64,000 nt of DNA from Labilibacter sediminis (GTDB lineage Bacteria > Bacteroidota > Bacteroidia > Bacteroidales > Marinilabiliaceae): positions 124,001 to 188,000 of the forward strand of contig NZ_VCHY01000004.1 of NCBI RefSeq assembly GCF_005877885.1. Reading direction: 5' to 3'. A model generated the notes under the pieces. That model was not told the origin of the DNA. It was given only the letters and a program-made list of their open reading frames with translations, and did no database searches. Of this stretch, positions 36,831 through 45,439 are shown piece by piece. Within the stretch, counting starts at the first letter, position 1. Every line of letters begins with the position of its first letter. Made by a program: the position numbers and the translations under genes.

Positions 36831-38828
36831 ATGAAAAAATATTTAGTTTCCATTCTTATCGCACTTGTAAAAGTATTCTCAGTTACAGGTCAGGAGGTGG
36901 AAGTGTATAGTGTTGATTTGCATCAGAATGCAAAAGAAATAGCTGATGGAGTTAATGGGTTAGGAATGCTTGATAGATGTAGTACAAGTGAGTTTGCTAA
37001 AAGCAGTCAATACACAGATGCTATAAAAAACTACGGAGCCGGCTCATTAAGATGGCCAAGTGCCGGACACGATAATTTGTTAATTACTCATTGGGACAAT
37101 AATCATACAACCTATTACGGTAAAAAGAACCCATACGGGACTAAAGCGGCAGGGAATATCTGGGATCAAAATTACGATATAAATAATAGTGCGCCGCGTA
37201 ATGAGATGATTGATTTGGATGCCTTTGTGGATGTACTAAAAACAACAAATGCAAAGCCAATAATTTGTATGACATGGCGTTCGGGCGAATTGTATAGTTA
37301 CGATGAAAACAATAATCGTTTGTTTTATCGTGATCCGGAGCCATATACATTACATGGTGAATTAATGACTCCCGAACAAACAGCTAAATTATCAAGCAGG
37401 GAGATGCAGTTTTTGGAAAATCGACGATTTCTTAAAAGATATTTTGAACTGGGTGGCCCTGATTACCCGGTTATTCAGGTAGGAGGTGAAATTTTTATCG
37501 GATGGGACGATAATATATACCCATGGAAATTAGTAAATAAAAACAAAGGGGAGTGGCTTGCAGAAACAATACAAGCATACATAAATGATGCTGATAGTTT
37601 TGCTAAAGAATTAGGTAAGAATATTCAGTGGATGGTGCAGTTTAAGGAATGTGAAAAAGGTGGAACTAAAATTCCAACACCTGTAAAGTTTTTAAGAGGT
37701 GAACTGGATAAAATGTTAGATGCTTCCGGTGATGATGTTAGTTTCTTAGGTTGTTCAATGCACTATCGTCGCTCATGGAATCAGTGGTTGGATGAAAGCG
37801 ATATGACATTTGGCTTTATTGCCGACCAAGGAATGGGTAATACAAAACAGATTTATAATTGGTTAACTTCATATTGTGAATCTAAAGGCTATCCCGGAAT
37901 TCAATTGATACCTCATGCAAATGGGATTGATACTAGAGCAAAAGTAAGTAAGTTACCTGATTACACAACTTTTCAAATAGGATTGGTAAATACTCAATTT
38001 GTAATGGAATTAACAGAAGCCGGATTTCCGTATGCTTGTTTTTATGGAGGTATCAAGGGAAATTATGAAGGTAATACAGGATTAAAGGATAATCAAAGTA
38101 TCTCCTATACTAAAAATGGAGAATATCGTTATAACCCAATACTCTATAGCACCGGATTAATAGGTGAAGGAATAAGACAAGTAAACGAGAAACCTTCAAA
38201 ACTATTTGAATATCAATCGAAAAGTGGTAATACAGAAGCCAAAACTCAGGTATTTATTGTTGAGCCATCAGCTAAGATGGGCAGCTGTAACGCCGAAGTG
38301 CCAAAAATTATTTATGCCTATTTATTGAATAAAAAGGATGTAGAGCAAAAAGTGAAACTAAACTTCAACGAGGTAGTTGAGTTTGGCAATTATGCTAAAA
38401 GGTTTTCAGAAAATGAAATTACAGCTCTTGAATTGTCTGATTTTGGTAAAACAATTACAATAGGTGGTAATCAGAGGGAAATGGAATTCTCATTACAGCC
38501 ACTAAGCCTTACAATGGTGCAAATCAATGTAAAAACAGGAAATTTCGACAATCGCATTGCACCTCGTTTTCAGTTCAGGAAGAGAAAAATTAAAACAGTT
38601 AATGTATTTAATGATTACGAAGAGGACTTGAATCAGAGTGTTACAAATCCTGAAAATTGTGACTTACGTTTTGAAAAAGTTACCGGACCATCTTTTGTTT
38701 CTATCGATGCAAAAGGGAAGTTGCGTATTGATAGTAACAATGCTCAAGAAGGAAGGTGTATTACACAAGTAACTGTTTCCGATGGCAAAAACACAGATAC
38801 TTGTTATTTATATTTCAAATTAAAATAA
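36831..38828 (+). CDS. Clan GH-A-like glycoside hydrolase relative lacking the usual nucleophile
   Basis: A 665-residue secreted protein (signal peptide to about 20, SVTGQ). It appears to share a (beta/alpha)8 framework with the next gene product: YGAGSLRWPSAG against GTMRYPGGG, the segment PVIQVGGEIFIGW near residue 218 against WYLGNEGKNGGW, and PGIQLIPHANGID near 357 against PGLKFANNEYGTG. The strand-4 Glu is kept but preceded by Gly rather than Asn, and no Glu stands where the strand-7 nucleophile is expected. A C-terminal Ig/cadherin-like piece (VTVSDGKNTDTCYLYFKLK) has no T9SS tail. It may be an inactive binder, an enzyme with another mechanism, or my alignment may be off. Distant resemblance to GH39/GH51/agarase-type barrels only. 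Confidence 0.6.
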   Translation: MKKYLVSILIALVKVFSVTGQEVEVYSVDLHQNAKEIADGVNGLGMLDRCSTSEFAKSSQYTDAIKNYGAGSLRWPSAGHDNLLITHWDNNHTTYYGKKNPYGTKAAGNIWDQNYDINNSAPRNEMIDLDAFVDVLKTTNAKPIICMTWRSGELYSYDENNNRLFYRDPEPYTLHGELMTPEQTAKLSSREMQFLENRRFLKRYFELGGPDYPVIQVGGEIFIGWDDNIYPWKLVNKNKGEWLAETIQAYINDADSFAKELGKNIQWMVQFKECEKGGTKIPTPVKFLRGELDKMLDASGDDVSFLGCSMHYRRSWNQWLDESDMTFGFIADQGMGNTKQIYNWLTSYCESKGYPGIQLIPHANGIDTRAKVSKLPDYTTFQIGLVNTQFVMELTEAGFPYACFYGGIKGNYEGNTGLKDNQSISYTKNGEYRYNPILYSTGLIGEGIRQVNEKPSKLFEYQSKSGNTEAKTQVFIVEPSAKMGSCNAEVPKIIYAYLLNKKDVEQKVKLNFNEVVEFGNYAKRFSENEITALELSDFGKTITIGGNQREMEFSLQPLSLTMVQINVKTGNFDNRIAPRFQFRKRKIKTVNVFNDYEEDLNQSVTNPENCDLRFEKVTGPSFVSIDAKGKLRIDSNNAQEGRCITQVTVSDGKNTDTCYLYFKLK

Positions 38829-38833
38829 ATAGG

Positions 38834-40435
38834 ATGGCAGCTGCGGTAGTGTTAATAATGCTGTGTGCATTGGGGGAGATATTTGGGGGAGATATTCCTA
38901 ATAATAGCAATAATGAAAGTCGTCAGTCAATAAACTTTGAAGTATATCCCGATAGTGTTAAATGGAAAATCAGCGATTATCTGGTTGGCATGCACTCTGT
39001 TTATTGTAACGACGGCGATTCACTCTATGAGCGAAGCAATTTCACAAATTGGATGAGAATAGCTGATGTAGGTACTATGAGGTATCCTGGCGGTGGAGTT
39101 GTTAAGTATTGGGATTGGGAAAACCCCACAGGAGTTATGCAAGGCGACCCATTCAACCCTGATTGGGATAACTCCAAAAATACAGTATCGAAAGATTGGA
39201 CCAGTCTGGATGAATATCTTGAAATGGTAAAAATTTCGGGAATAACACCTTTGCTTGGAGTAAACATCACGTCAGGTTACAGGTACGGTAAAGTAGATGA
39301 GAGTATTGCACGCGCGGTAAGAATGGTTGAATATGTAAAAAGCAAAGGTTTTGGTGGTGCATTTTGGTATTTAGGAAATGAAGGCAAAAACGGAGGTTGG
39401 GAAAACGAAGCTCATCTATTTGTTCAACATGTTAAAGCAATGAAGAAGGTTGATCCTGATATCAAATGTATGTTTAACCATAATAACATGACAAAAAAGT
39501 ACCTGAGGCAATACCTTAAGATTGCAGGGGATTATGCAGACATTGTCGAAACCCATGGAAAGTGGCCATACGGAGGTAATCCAAAGGAGTACGAGCCGGG
39601 AACATTTAATGAATGGCAGATTGAAAGACCTTTGCGGGATAGAAAAAATCACAATCGTGCATGGCGAACCGAAGCAGACTCATTAAGAAAATGGGCTAGA
39701 GAATTAGGTTACCCAGGTTTAAAATTTGCAAACAACGAATATGGCACGGGTAAAAAATCGAATTTAATTGGTTTTGATCGATATACAACGAGTTTATTGA
39801 TGATAGATATGTTGCAGGAGCACTTTATTGGTAACTGGTATATGACCTGCTATTGGTATTGGGTAAGCAACAGAAAAGATGATAAAGATGCCTTGATCGC
39901 TTTTAATCATAGTATGCGATACAATCCCATGAGATACGGTTTTGAATTGCTGGCTAAAGCCCAAGGAGGGAATATGTTACAAATGTTGGATGAAAACAAC
40001 CCCTCAACTTATGGTTTTGCAGTGGAAAAAGATGGGGAGTATCTGCTCTATCTTATTAATAAATCAAATCATGAAAAGGTTGCTAATGTCTTTATTGATA
40101 AGGGTAGTAATTTGGAAATTGTGGAAAGCAAATCCCTGGTGAATACGCTTGATGAATTTGGTGAGCTTGTTTCAACAAATGTGGATTCAATACAAGAAAA
40201 CCATATTCCCATAACCCTTCCCCCGCTATCATATTCACGTTTTATTTTTAAGGAATCTTCTGACATTACACCTTCTGCATCAGTCAAAGGATTGTCTGAA
40301 CTCAATATTAAGCTGTATCCCACTTCCACCACTGGGGCAGATGTATATCAATGGTTGCAGAGCCAAATATGTCGAAATCTACAAGCTCATGAGACAAAAA
40401 CAATGCGTAATATAGGTTTATCAGAATCAGCTTAA
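38834..40435 (+). CDS. Clan GH-A-like glycoside hydrolase with broken secretion tail
   Basis: A 533-residue product from the ATG at 38834, six bases after the previous stop; earlier in-frame starts overlap that gene and give no signal peptide. MAAAVVLIMLCALGEIFGG is a possible signal peptide. The barrel has MRYPGGGVVKYWDWE near residue 80, acid/base-type WYLGNEGK near 180 and nucleophile-type FANNEYGTG near 300, as in arabinofuranosidase/agarase-like clan GH-A families. The sequence ends in a partial T9SS domain (LNIKLYPTSTTGADVY) that loses frame. The missing remainder is recognizable downstream in other frames (40436-40581). The catalytic domain looks intact, but T9SS export and anchoring are probably lost. 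Specific family and substrate are unknown to me; a sulfated galactan is inferred from context. Confidence 0.7.
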   Translation: MAAAVVLIMLCALGEIFGGDIPNNSNNESRQSINFEVYPDSVKWKISDYLVGMHSVYCNDGDSLYERSNFTNWMRIADVGTMRYPGGGVVKYWDWENPTGVMQGDPFNPDWDNSKNTVSKDWTSLDEYLEMVKISGITPLLGVNITSGYRYGKVDESIARAVRMVEYVKSKGFGGAFWYLGNEGKNGGWENEAHLFVQHVKAMKKVDPDIKCMFNHNNMTKKYLRQYLKIAGDYADIVETHGKWPYGGNPKEYEPGTFNEWQIERPLRDRKNHNRAWRTEADSLRKWARELGYPGLKFANNEYGTGKKSNLIGFDRYTTSLLMIDMLQEHFIGNWYMTCYWYWVSNRKDDKDALIAFNHSMRYNPMRYGFELLAKAQGGNMLQMLDENNPSTYGFAVEKDGEYLLYLINKSNHEKVANVFIDKGSNLEIVESKSLVNTLDEFGELVSTNVDSIQENHIPITLPPLSYSRFIFKESSDITPSASVKGLSELNIKLYPTSTTGADVYQWLQSQICRNLQAHETKTMRNIGLSESA

Positions 40436-40581
40436 CGTATCTTGGATTACCTCAAGGAACCTATATCGTTAAACTTAACTGCAACGGTGGGAAGGTGTTC
40501 GTGAAACCTGTCAACAAAATCAAAAAAAAAGATGAAACGAGCATGCAAATTCAATTGTTTAAGTTGCATACAGGGAAATGA
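40436..40581 (+). pseudogene. Frameshifted remainder of the T9SS sorting domain
   Basis: Past the stop at 40433-40435, another frame reads LPQGTYIVKLNCNGG then KVFVKPVNKIKKKDE, ending in TGA 40579-40581. Just upstream a third frame contains AKYVEIYKLMRQK. Together with LYPTSTTGADVY these are consecutive pieces of one type A T9SS domain, so at least three indels have occurred within about 120 bases. Could also be assembly error, though several in one spot argue for decay. Confidence 0.75.
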
Positions 40582-40629
40582 TTGAAATTATTTGCGAGAT
40601 ACATGTGGCCATTGTAAATAAATTTAAAC

Positions 40630-43600
40630 ATGAATAAACACATTTTTATCATATTAAGCATCTTTGGTTTGTTTTTTATAGCACAAGAAAGCGTTGCTGT
40701 GCCAGGAATAAAAAATAATAAAACGACCAATTCATCATATCACATTAAAGTACTTAACCTTAATGGGCTAAATGCTTATCGTCTGAAGGTTATCAACAAA
40801 GGTGATGTGGTGAAACAAAAAATCATTGGCTCAACATATAATTACGATGTGTTTGGAACCAATATGGAGGGAGAAAAATTGTGGCAAGATAAAACAGGAG
40901 GCTTTTGTTTCGATATCTGTACAGGAGACATTATTGGTGATGAATCTGAAGAGGTAATACTTGGCTGCGCCGATGATTCGGTCTATTGTTATAACAGCAA
41001 AGGGGATCGGCTATGGACAACCGGATTGCAAAGTGGACCTGTATTTTCTGTAGCTCACATAAAATCTGAAGGTGAGAATTACATATTAGCAGGCACTGTA
41101 CTTAATTATGTTTTTGTTATAAACACAGAAGGTGCCATTATCTCGAAACATAAGTTTGATGGAGCAATTAGGGAGCTGTTGGTTTATGACTTTGACCGCA
41201 ACGGTACAGAAGATGTGTACCTAAACAGGGCATACAGAGACAACGAGCAATATGGCAATATTTATGCTTTCCCTTCCTTTGCGCCTATCAGTTCCTTTTC
41301 AGAGGTCGAACTGGGATTAAATCGTAGTGATCATGGTCAAAATGCACTTCTGTATACAAAAGAGAATGGAGAAGCTCTTATTTTTGATGACAAAGGTTTT
41401 ATTGACCCTTTGGATGGAATGAAACGTGTTACGTACAGTAATAGTGGATTTTCTATTGAAAAAGATGATTATGCCTCTGGTTACCGTGCAAAATACCTGA
41501 GTTGTGGCAACTACCTGCTTGGGAGTGATGAAAAACAGGTGGCTATGGTCTATGGTGATGATGTCTTTTTGTACTCATCTAGTGCTCAGCTTTTAGCCTA
41601 TAGGCGAACTAATCAACTGTCTTTTAATGATGTAACTACGGTATCTGAGAGTGGGCAGGACAAAATGCTTTTGGCTGGTGCTCCTAATGGCGATGACAAC
41701 CTTTACTTGATAAGCCCTGATAATTCTTCCGAATGGCTTACAGAACTAGCTCAGAGGGACTGGAGTGGTCAGATGAAGAGTATTTCGGATGCTTATTCTA
41801 ATATTCAAACCAATATTAACAATTGGGCTGGTGTTGCAGTTGATCTGCCTTCTGATAAGCCCATTATAATTCAGGTTAATGGTACTCAGGGAAATGGCCT
41901 TAATGATGTTACTATGGAAGATTGGATTAGCATCTGGAAGAATGAGTTAGCTTATTACAATCAAAAATTCCCATATCCCGATCGCATTAAGTTTGCTTTT
42001 AGAGTTCAACTATATGAAAATTGGACAGGTTACTTCCAATATCAAAATCCTGATGGTACTTGGGTTACTGAAGCAGAAAAAGGGTTATCGAAAGAAACAC
42101 TTCTTACCTTTGCCAGAAGAATGGAGGAAGAAGGTATTCCGTTCTATTCCAAAGCGCACGGCATTCAGGTTTCGCTTGATACATATAAAGCCATGATGGA
42201 TGTCGCACCCAATGCCTATCTGGGAGTCGGTATTGTCGAATATGGTTTTGCCTATAGTCCTTTTGAAGTGAACGAGAAGGGTAAGCAGGATTTTTTTATT
42301 CGTGACTTTATGTTACCATTAATGGACTATGCAAAGGAAAAGGGCAAAAATGTGTGGTTTCATAACAAGGGTGCTGTTTGGGCCGTTCGATCCCAAATGT
42401 CCTGGATGCAATCAGGAATCATTTCCGAGAAATACAAAGATGTTTTAATCATGAGCAATGAAGACAGCAACTCACGAACTCCTGACTTAAATACAGCGGG
42501 ACGTGTAGGTGCATGGTATGCAGGATACGTTAACAATTGGGGGTATCGATGGGTGAGCGATATACCTGCCTATTCCCGCCTTTGGGACTGGAGCCGGGTC
42601 AATACAGGTCATCCGGCATCTCGTTCGTTGTTAACAGCGGTGTCTTTGGGTGCAAATTATTTAAATATATGCAGTCGCCAGTACAATCAGCAAAAAAGAG
42701 AGGAAATGCATTCGATGTCAACTGGTGTTGAGCAGTTTATTCACCTCTTAGGTAAAGGTATTATCGCACCTCCTCAAAGAGAAAACTTATTGAATATTTC
42801 GCCTGTTACCCTAACGCTCAAAGAAGAGTTAGTTCCAGAAGCTTATTGGACGAGTGGCGGACATGACTTTAATACTGGAAGTCAAACGCATAAAGGTTAT
42901 ATTCAGGCCGATGGCTTTGGTCTATTATCCAAAATGGGTGTTGAATGGGGTAGTGCCACAACTCCTAAAACAGACTGGGCAGCTTATACTTACGGACGTT
43001 ACCAACAGACCCATAATCACATTCCAAACCTAGGGCATGGTTATGGCTACGCCCCTATAATCGGAAAACCAAACAATCGTTCTGACATTGATATTTCATA
43101 CTTCACAACACAAATTGAATCCGACGGAGAAACGGCTTCAATAGATGACGAAGTTTTATCTCTAAGTCAAACGAAAGAACGAGTACTTGAAGCTATGAGC
43201 AAGGGAACTGAAGATATAGATATGTTCCCTGTGATTATTACCGGAGAAGTTTTTTCTTCAGTCAACCGAATTGCCGAAGACCACTACTTGCTTTACCTTG
43301 TAGATCCAAACCTCATGAGTCCGGGTGGTGATTACCTAAGTAGTATTACGGCCAATAAAGAAGGTGAGTGGTCCGTGAAGGACAGGATCAGTAATGAAGA
43401 AATGGGGACACTTAACCCAACTATGAACGTAATTATTCCGGCAGGAGCTTTTAGAATACTGGAAATCAAAAGTGACACTAATTTATTAGCAAAATCAGAA
43501 GTATCTGAAAACAAAATTAGAATCTACCCTAATCCGGTAATTAATGAACTAAATGTATTTTTTCCTAACGACATAGAAAGCTCTAAATTGGTTGTTTATA

Positions 43601-43743
43601 GCTTGAGTGGAGAAAAAGTTTCATGTCAAGAATTAGAAAATAAGAACACTTGCGTTGACTTCAGGTCTTGTCAGCCAGGTGCTTATCTGCTGCATTTCTC
43701 TTTGAAGAATAGTTTCGAAGTGCACAAAGTAATTAAATATTAG
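40630..43743 (+). CDS. Propeller plus catalytic-like domain protein with T9SS tail (lambda-carrageenase-like architecture)
   Basis: A 1037-residue secreted protein. After the signal peptide (to about 24, ESVAV) comes a beta-propeller of PQQ/FG-GAP-like blades (GEKLWQDKTGGFCFDICTGD, VILGCADDSVYCYNSKGDRL, LLVYDFDRNGTEDVYLNRAY; about 35-380). A second large domain follows (about 390-930) with acidic and aromatic motifs (WISIWKNELAYYNQKFPYP, SKAHGIQVSLDTYKAMMD, GVGIVEYGFAYS, MSNEDSNSRTPD, WGYRWVSDIPAYSRLWDWS). The last 75 residues are a type A T9SS domain (IRIYPNPVINELNVFF to FEVHKVIKY). An N-terminal propeller joined to a novel catalytic domain is the layout reported for GH150 lambda-carrageenase. 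I cannot align it to that family here. It is the best candidate for the endo-acting enzyme of this PUL. Confidence 0.6.
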   Translation: MNKHIFIILSIFGLFFIAQESVAVPGIKNNKTTNSSYHIKVLNLNGLNAYRLKVINKGDVVKQKIIGSTYNYDVFGTNMEGEKLWQDKTGGFCFDICTGDIIGDESEEVILGCADDSVYCYNSKGDRLWTTGLQSGPVFSVAHIKSEGENYILAGTVLNYVFVINTEGAIISKHKFDGAIRELLVYDFDRNGTEDVYLNRAYRDNEQYGNIYAFPSFAPISSFSEVELGLNRSDHGQNALLYTKENGEALIFDDKGFIDPLDGMKRVTYSNSGFSIEKDDYASGYRAKYLSCGNYLLGSDEKQVAMVYGDDVFLYSSSAQLLAYRRTNQLSFNDVTTVSESGQDKMLLAGAPNGDDNLYLISPDNSSEWLTELAQRDWSGQMKSISDAYSNIQTNINNWAGVAVDLPSDKPIIIQVNGTQGNGLNDVTMEDWISIWKNELAYYNQKFPYPDRIKFAFRVQLYENWTGYFQYQNPDGTWVTEAEKGLSKETLLTFARRMEEEGIPFYSKAHGIQVSLDTYKAMMDVAPNAYLGVGIVEYGFAYSPFEVNEKGKQDFFIRDFMLPLMDYAKEKGKNVWFHNKGAVWAVRSQMSWMQSGIISEKYKDVLIMSNEDSNSRTPDLNTAGRVGAWYAGYVNNWGYRWVSDIPAYSRLWDWSRVNTGHPASRSLLTAVSLGANYLNICSRQYNQQKREEMHSMSTGVEQFIHLLGKGIIAPPQRENLLNISPVTLTLKEELVPEAYWTSGGHDFNTGSQTHKGYIQADGFGLLSKMGVEWGSATTPKTDWAAYTYGRYQQTHNHIPNLGHGYGYAPIIGKPNNRSDIDISYFTTQIESDGETASIDDEVLSLSQTKERVLEAMSKGTEDIDMFPVIITGEVFSSVNRIAEDHYLLYLVDPNLMSPGGDYLSSITANKEGEWSVKDRISNEEMGTLNPTMNVIIPAGAFRILEIKSDTNLLAKSEVSENKIRIYPNPVINELNVFFPNDIESSKLVVYSLSGEKVSCQELENKNTCVDFRSCQPGAYLLHFSLKNSFEVHKVIKY

Positions 43744-43812
43744 GCAGCTATCTAGTGTTAAATGATACATCGTTTTTAAGTAAAAAAATTTATTACACAT
43801 TAACAATACATT

Positions 43813-45246
43813 ATGAATATTATGAGAAAAGGCTATTACCTGCTTTTTGTAATTCTTGTTTTCGGCTTTCAGCATACTACTGTCAATGCCCAGTCGCCAA
43901 ACGTAATCCTTATCGTTTCAGACGACCATGGCTATGCAGATATGAACTATTTGGGTGTCCATGATTTAAAAACACCGAATCTGGATCAATTGGCAGCAGA
44001 AAGCATGTCGTTTACAAATGCATATGTAACGAGTCCTATTTGTAGTCCTTCTCGCGTTGGCTTAATAACCGGGCAGTACCAGGCACGTAATGGTAATTAT
44101 TTTTACGGCGGATCAGGAATTGCCGATGGCACTAAAACCATAGCTCAGGGATTTAAAGATTTAGGATATGTAACCGGTTATTTTGGGAAATTGCACTATG
44201 GTGAAGATGATAGTCATGCTTCGTATAATTACCCTAATAATCACGGTTTTGATGAATGTGTCACAGCCGGCCATGGAGGTAGGGTGCACTACTTATACCA
44301 TAATGATGAAGCGATGAAGCACCATGGGCTTCCAGCTGAACATTGGCTAAGGAACGGAAAGGAACTTGCGGAAGATGGTTTTTCCACAGAACAAATATCA
44401 AGTTGGTCTCAGGAGTTTATTGAAAAGAATCAGAAGAAACCTTTTTTTCTTCAAATAGCTTTTAATGCAGTCCATAATTTTACCTTTCAATTACCTAAAA
44501 AGTATCTAAAAGAATGGAATCTTCCTTACTATCCTGATTTTGAAGAATTAGATGGTTCAATATCTCGAAATGTATGGTATGATCAATCCATTATTCCTAA
44601 CCTACCTCATGGCAGAGATTATTACCATGCACAGCTGCATTATATGGATAGGGAAATTGGTGCCATTCGAAAGAAATTAGAGGAACTTGGATTGGATGAT
44701 AATACTGTTATAGTTTATACCACAGACAATGGCGGTTCAAACTGTAGCGGAGGCGACAATACTCCCCTATATAGTACTAAATATTCTCTTTACGAGGGTG
44801 GAATTCGAGTGCCAATGTTGATCCATTGGGAAAATAAGATTGAAAAAAACACTACTAATGATATTATGGTTAGTACTTTGGATTTGATGCCAACATTATT
44901 GTCTGCTGCAGGTGCGACAGAAGAAGCTTATACAGAATCAGACGGTTTAAATCTTTTGCCTAATATTTTGCATGAGAAAGAAATTGAACGGAATACAATG
45001 GTTTGGGATGTTGAATTTGCATGGGCCGTTCGCAAAGGTGATTGGAAGCTAAAAGTAGTTCTGGATCAAAAGAGAGCCAATAAAATAGCAAAAAAGCAAC
45101 ATACTAATTTAGGTAAGGGTGTTGAGCTTTTCAATTTGGCAGAAGACATATCAGAGCAAAACAATGTAGCTGAATCATTCCCGGAGATAATCGAGGAACT
45201 TACAAAAATACATGAAGAATGGAAAAAGGAAGTAACTCAAAAATAA
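43813..45246 (+). CDS. S1-family sulfatase (cargo PUL, third of three)
   Basis: A 477-residue secreted sulfatase. Signal peptide to about residue 27 (TTVNAQ); the ATG at 43813 or the one at 43822 would both serve. SPNVILIVSDDHGYADMNYLG carries the metal Asp pair, CSPSR in SPICSPSRVGLITGQY near residue 76 is the formylglycine motif, and TTDNGGSNCSGGDNTPLYSTK the second metal and substrate region. YFGKLHYGEDD replaces the common GKWHLG. It lacks a lipobox, unlike the second sulfatase, so is probably soluble periplasmic. It is separated from the preceding gene by about 70 bases and is the last PUL gene before the integrase. Confidence 0.93.
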   Translation: MNIMRKGYYLLFVILVFGFQHTTVNAQSPNVILIVSDDHGYADMNYLGVHDLKTPNLDQLAAESMSFTNAYVTSPICSPSRVGLITGQYQARNGNYFYGGSGIADGTKTIAQGFKDLGYVTGYFGKLHYGEDDSHASYNYPNNHGFDECVTAGHGGRVHYLYHNDEAMKHHGLPAEHWLRNGKELAEDGFSTEQISSWSQEFIEKNQKKPFFLQIAFNAVHNFTFQLPKKYLKEWNLPYYPDFEELDGSISRNVWYDQSIIPNLPHGRDYYHAQLHYMDREIGAIRKKLEELGLDDNTVIVYTTDNGGSNCSGGDNTPLYSTKYSLYEGGIRVPMLIHWENKIEKNTTNDIMVSTLDLMPTLLSAAGATEEAYTESDGLNLLPNILHEKEIERNTMVWDVEFAWAVRKGDWKLKVVLDQKRANKIAKKQHTNLGKGVELFNLAEDISEQNNVAESFPEIIEELTKIHEEWKKEVTQK

Positions 45247-45389
45247 GTGATCATCATTAGCAGGCTGAAGTCGGAATTCATAAATATATTAGATAAGACA
45301 TACTCTGACCAATTGAACTATCCGTAAACTATTTTTTTTTATTAAACGTCATTTAATTATTGAAGATCAGAAAAAATGGGAGTTAAATT

Positions 45390-45429
45390 GGGCTCTTTGT
45401 TGTTAATAATTATTTCAAACAAAGAGCCC
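45390..45429. terminator. Hairpin between the convergent sulfatase and integrase genes
   Basis: GGGCTCTTTGTT (45390-45401) pairs perfectly with 45418-45429 across a 16-nt loop. It lies between convergent genes and is suited as a bidirectional terminator, though T-runs are poor on both sides. Confidence 0.6.
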
Positions 45430-45439
45430 GAAGAGATTC

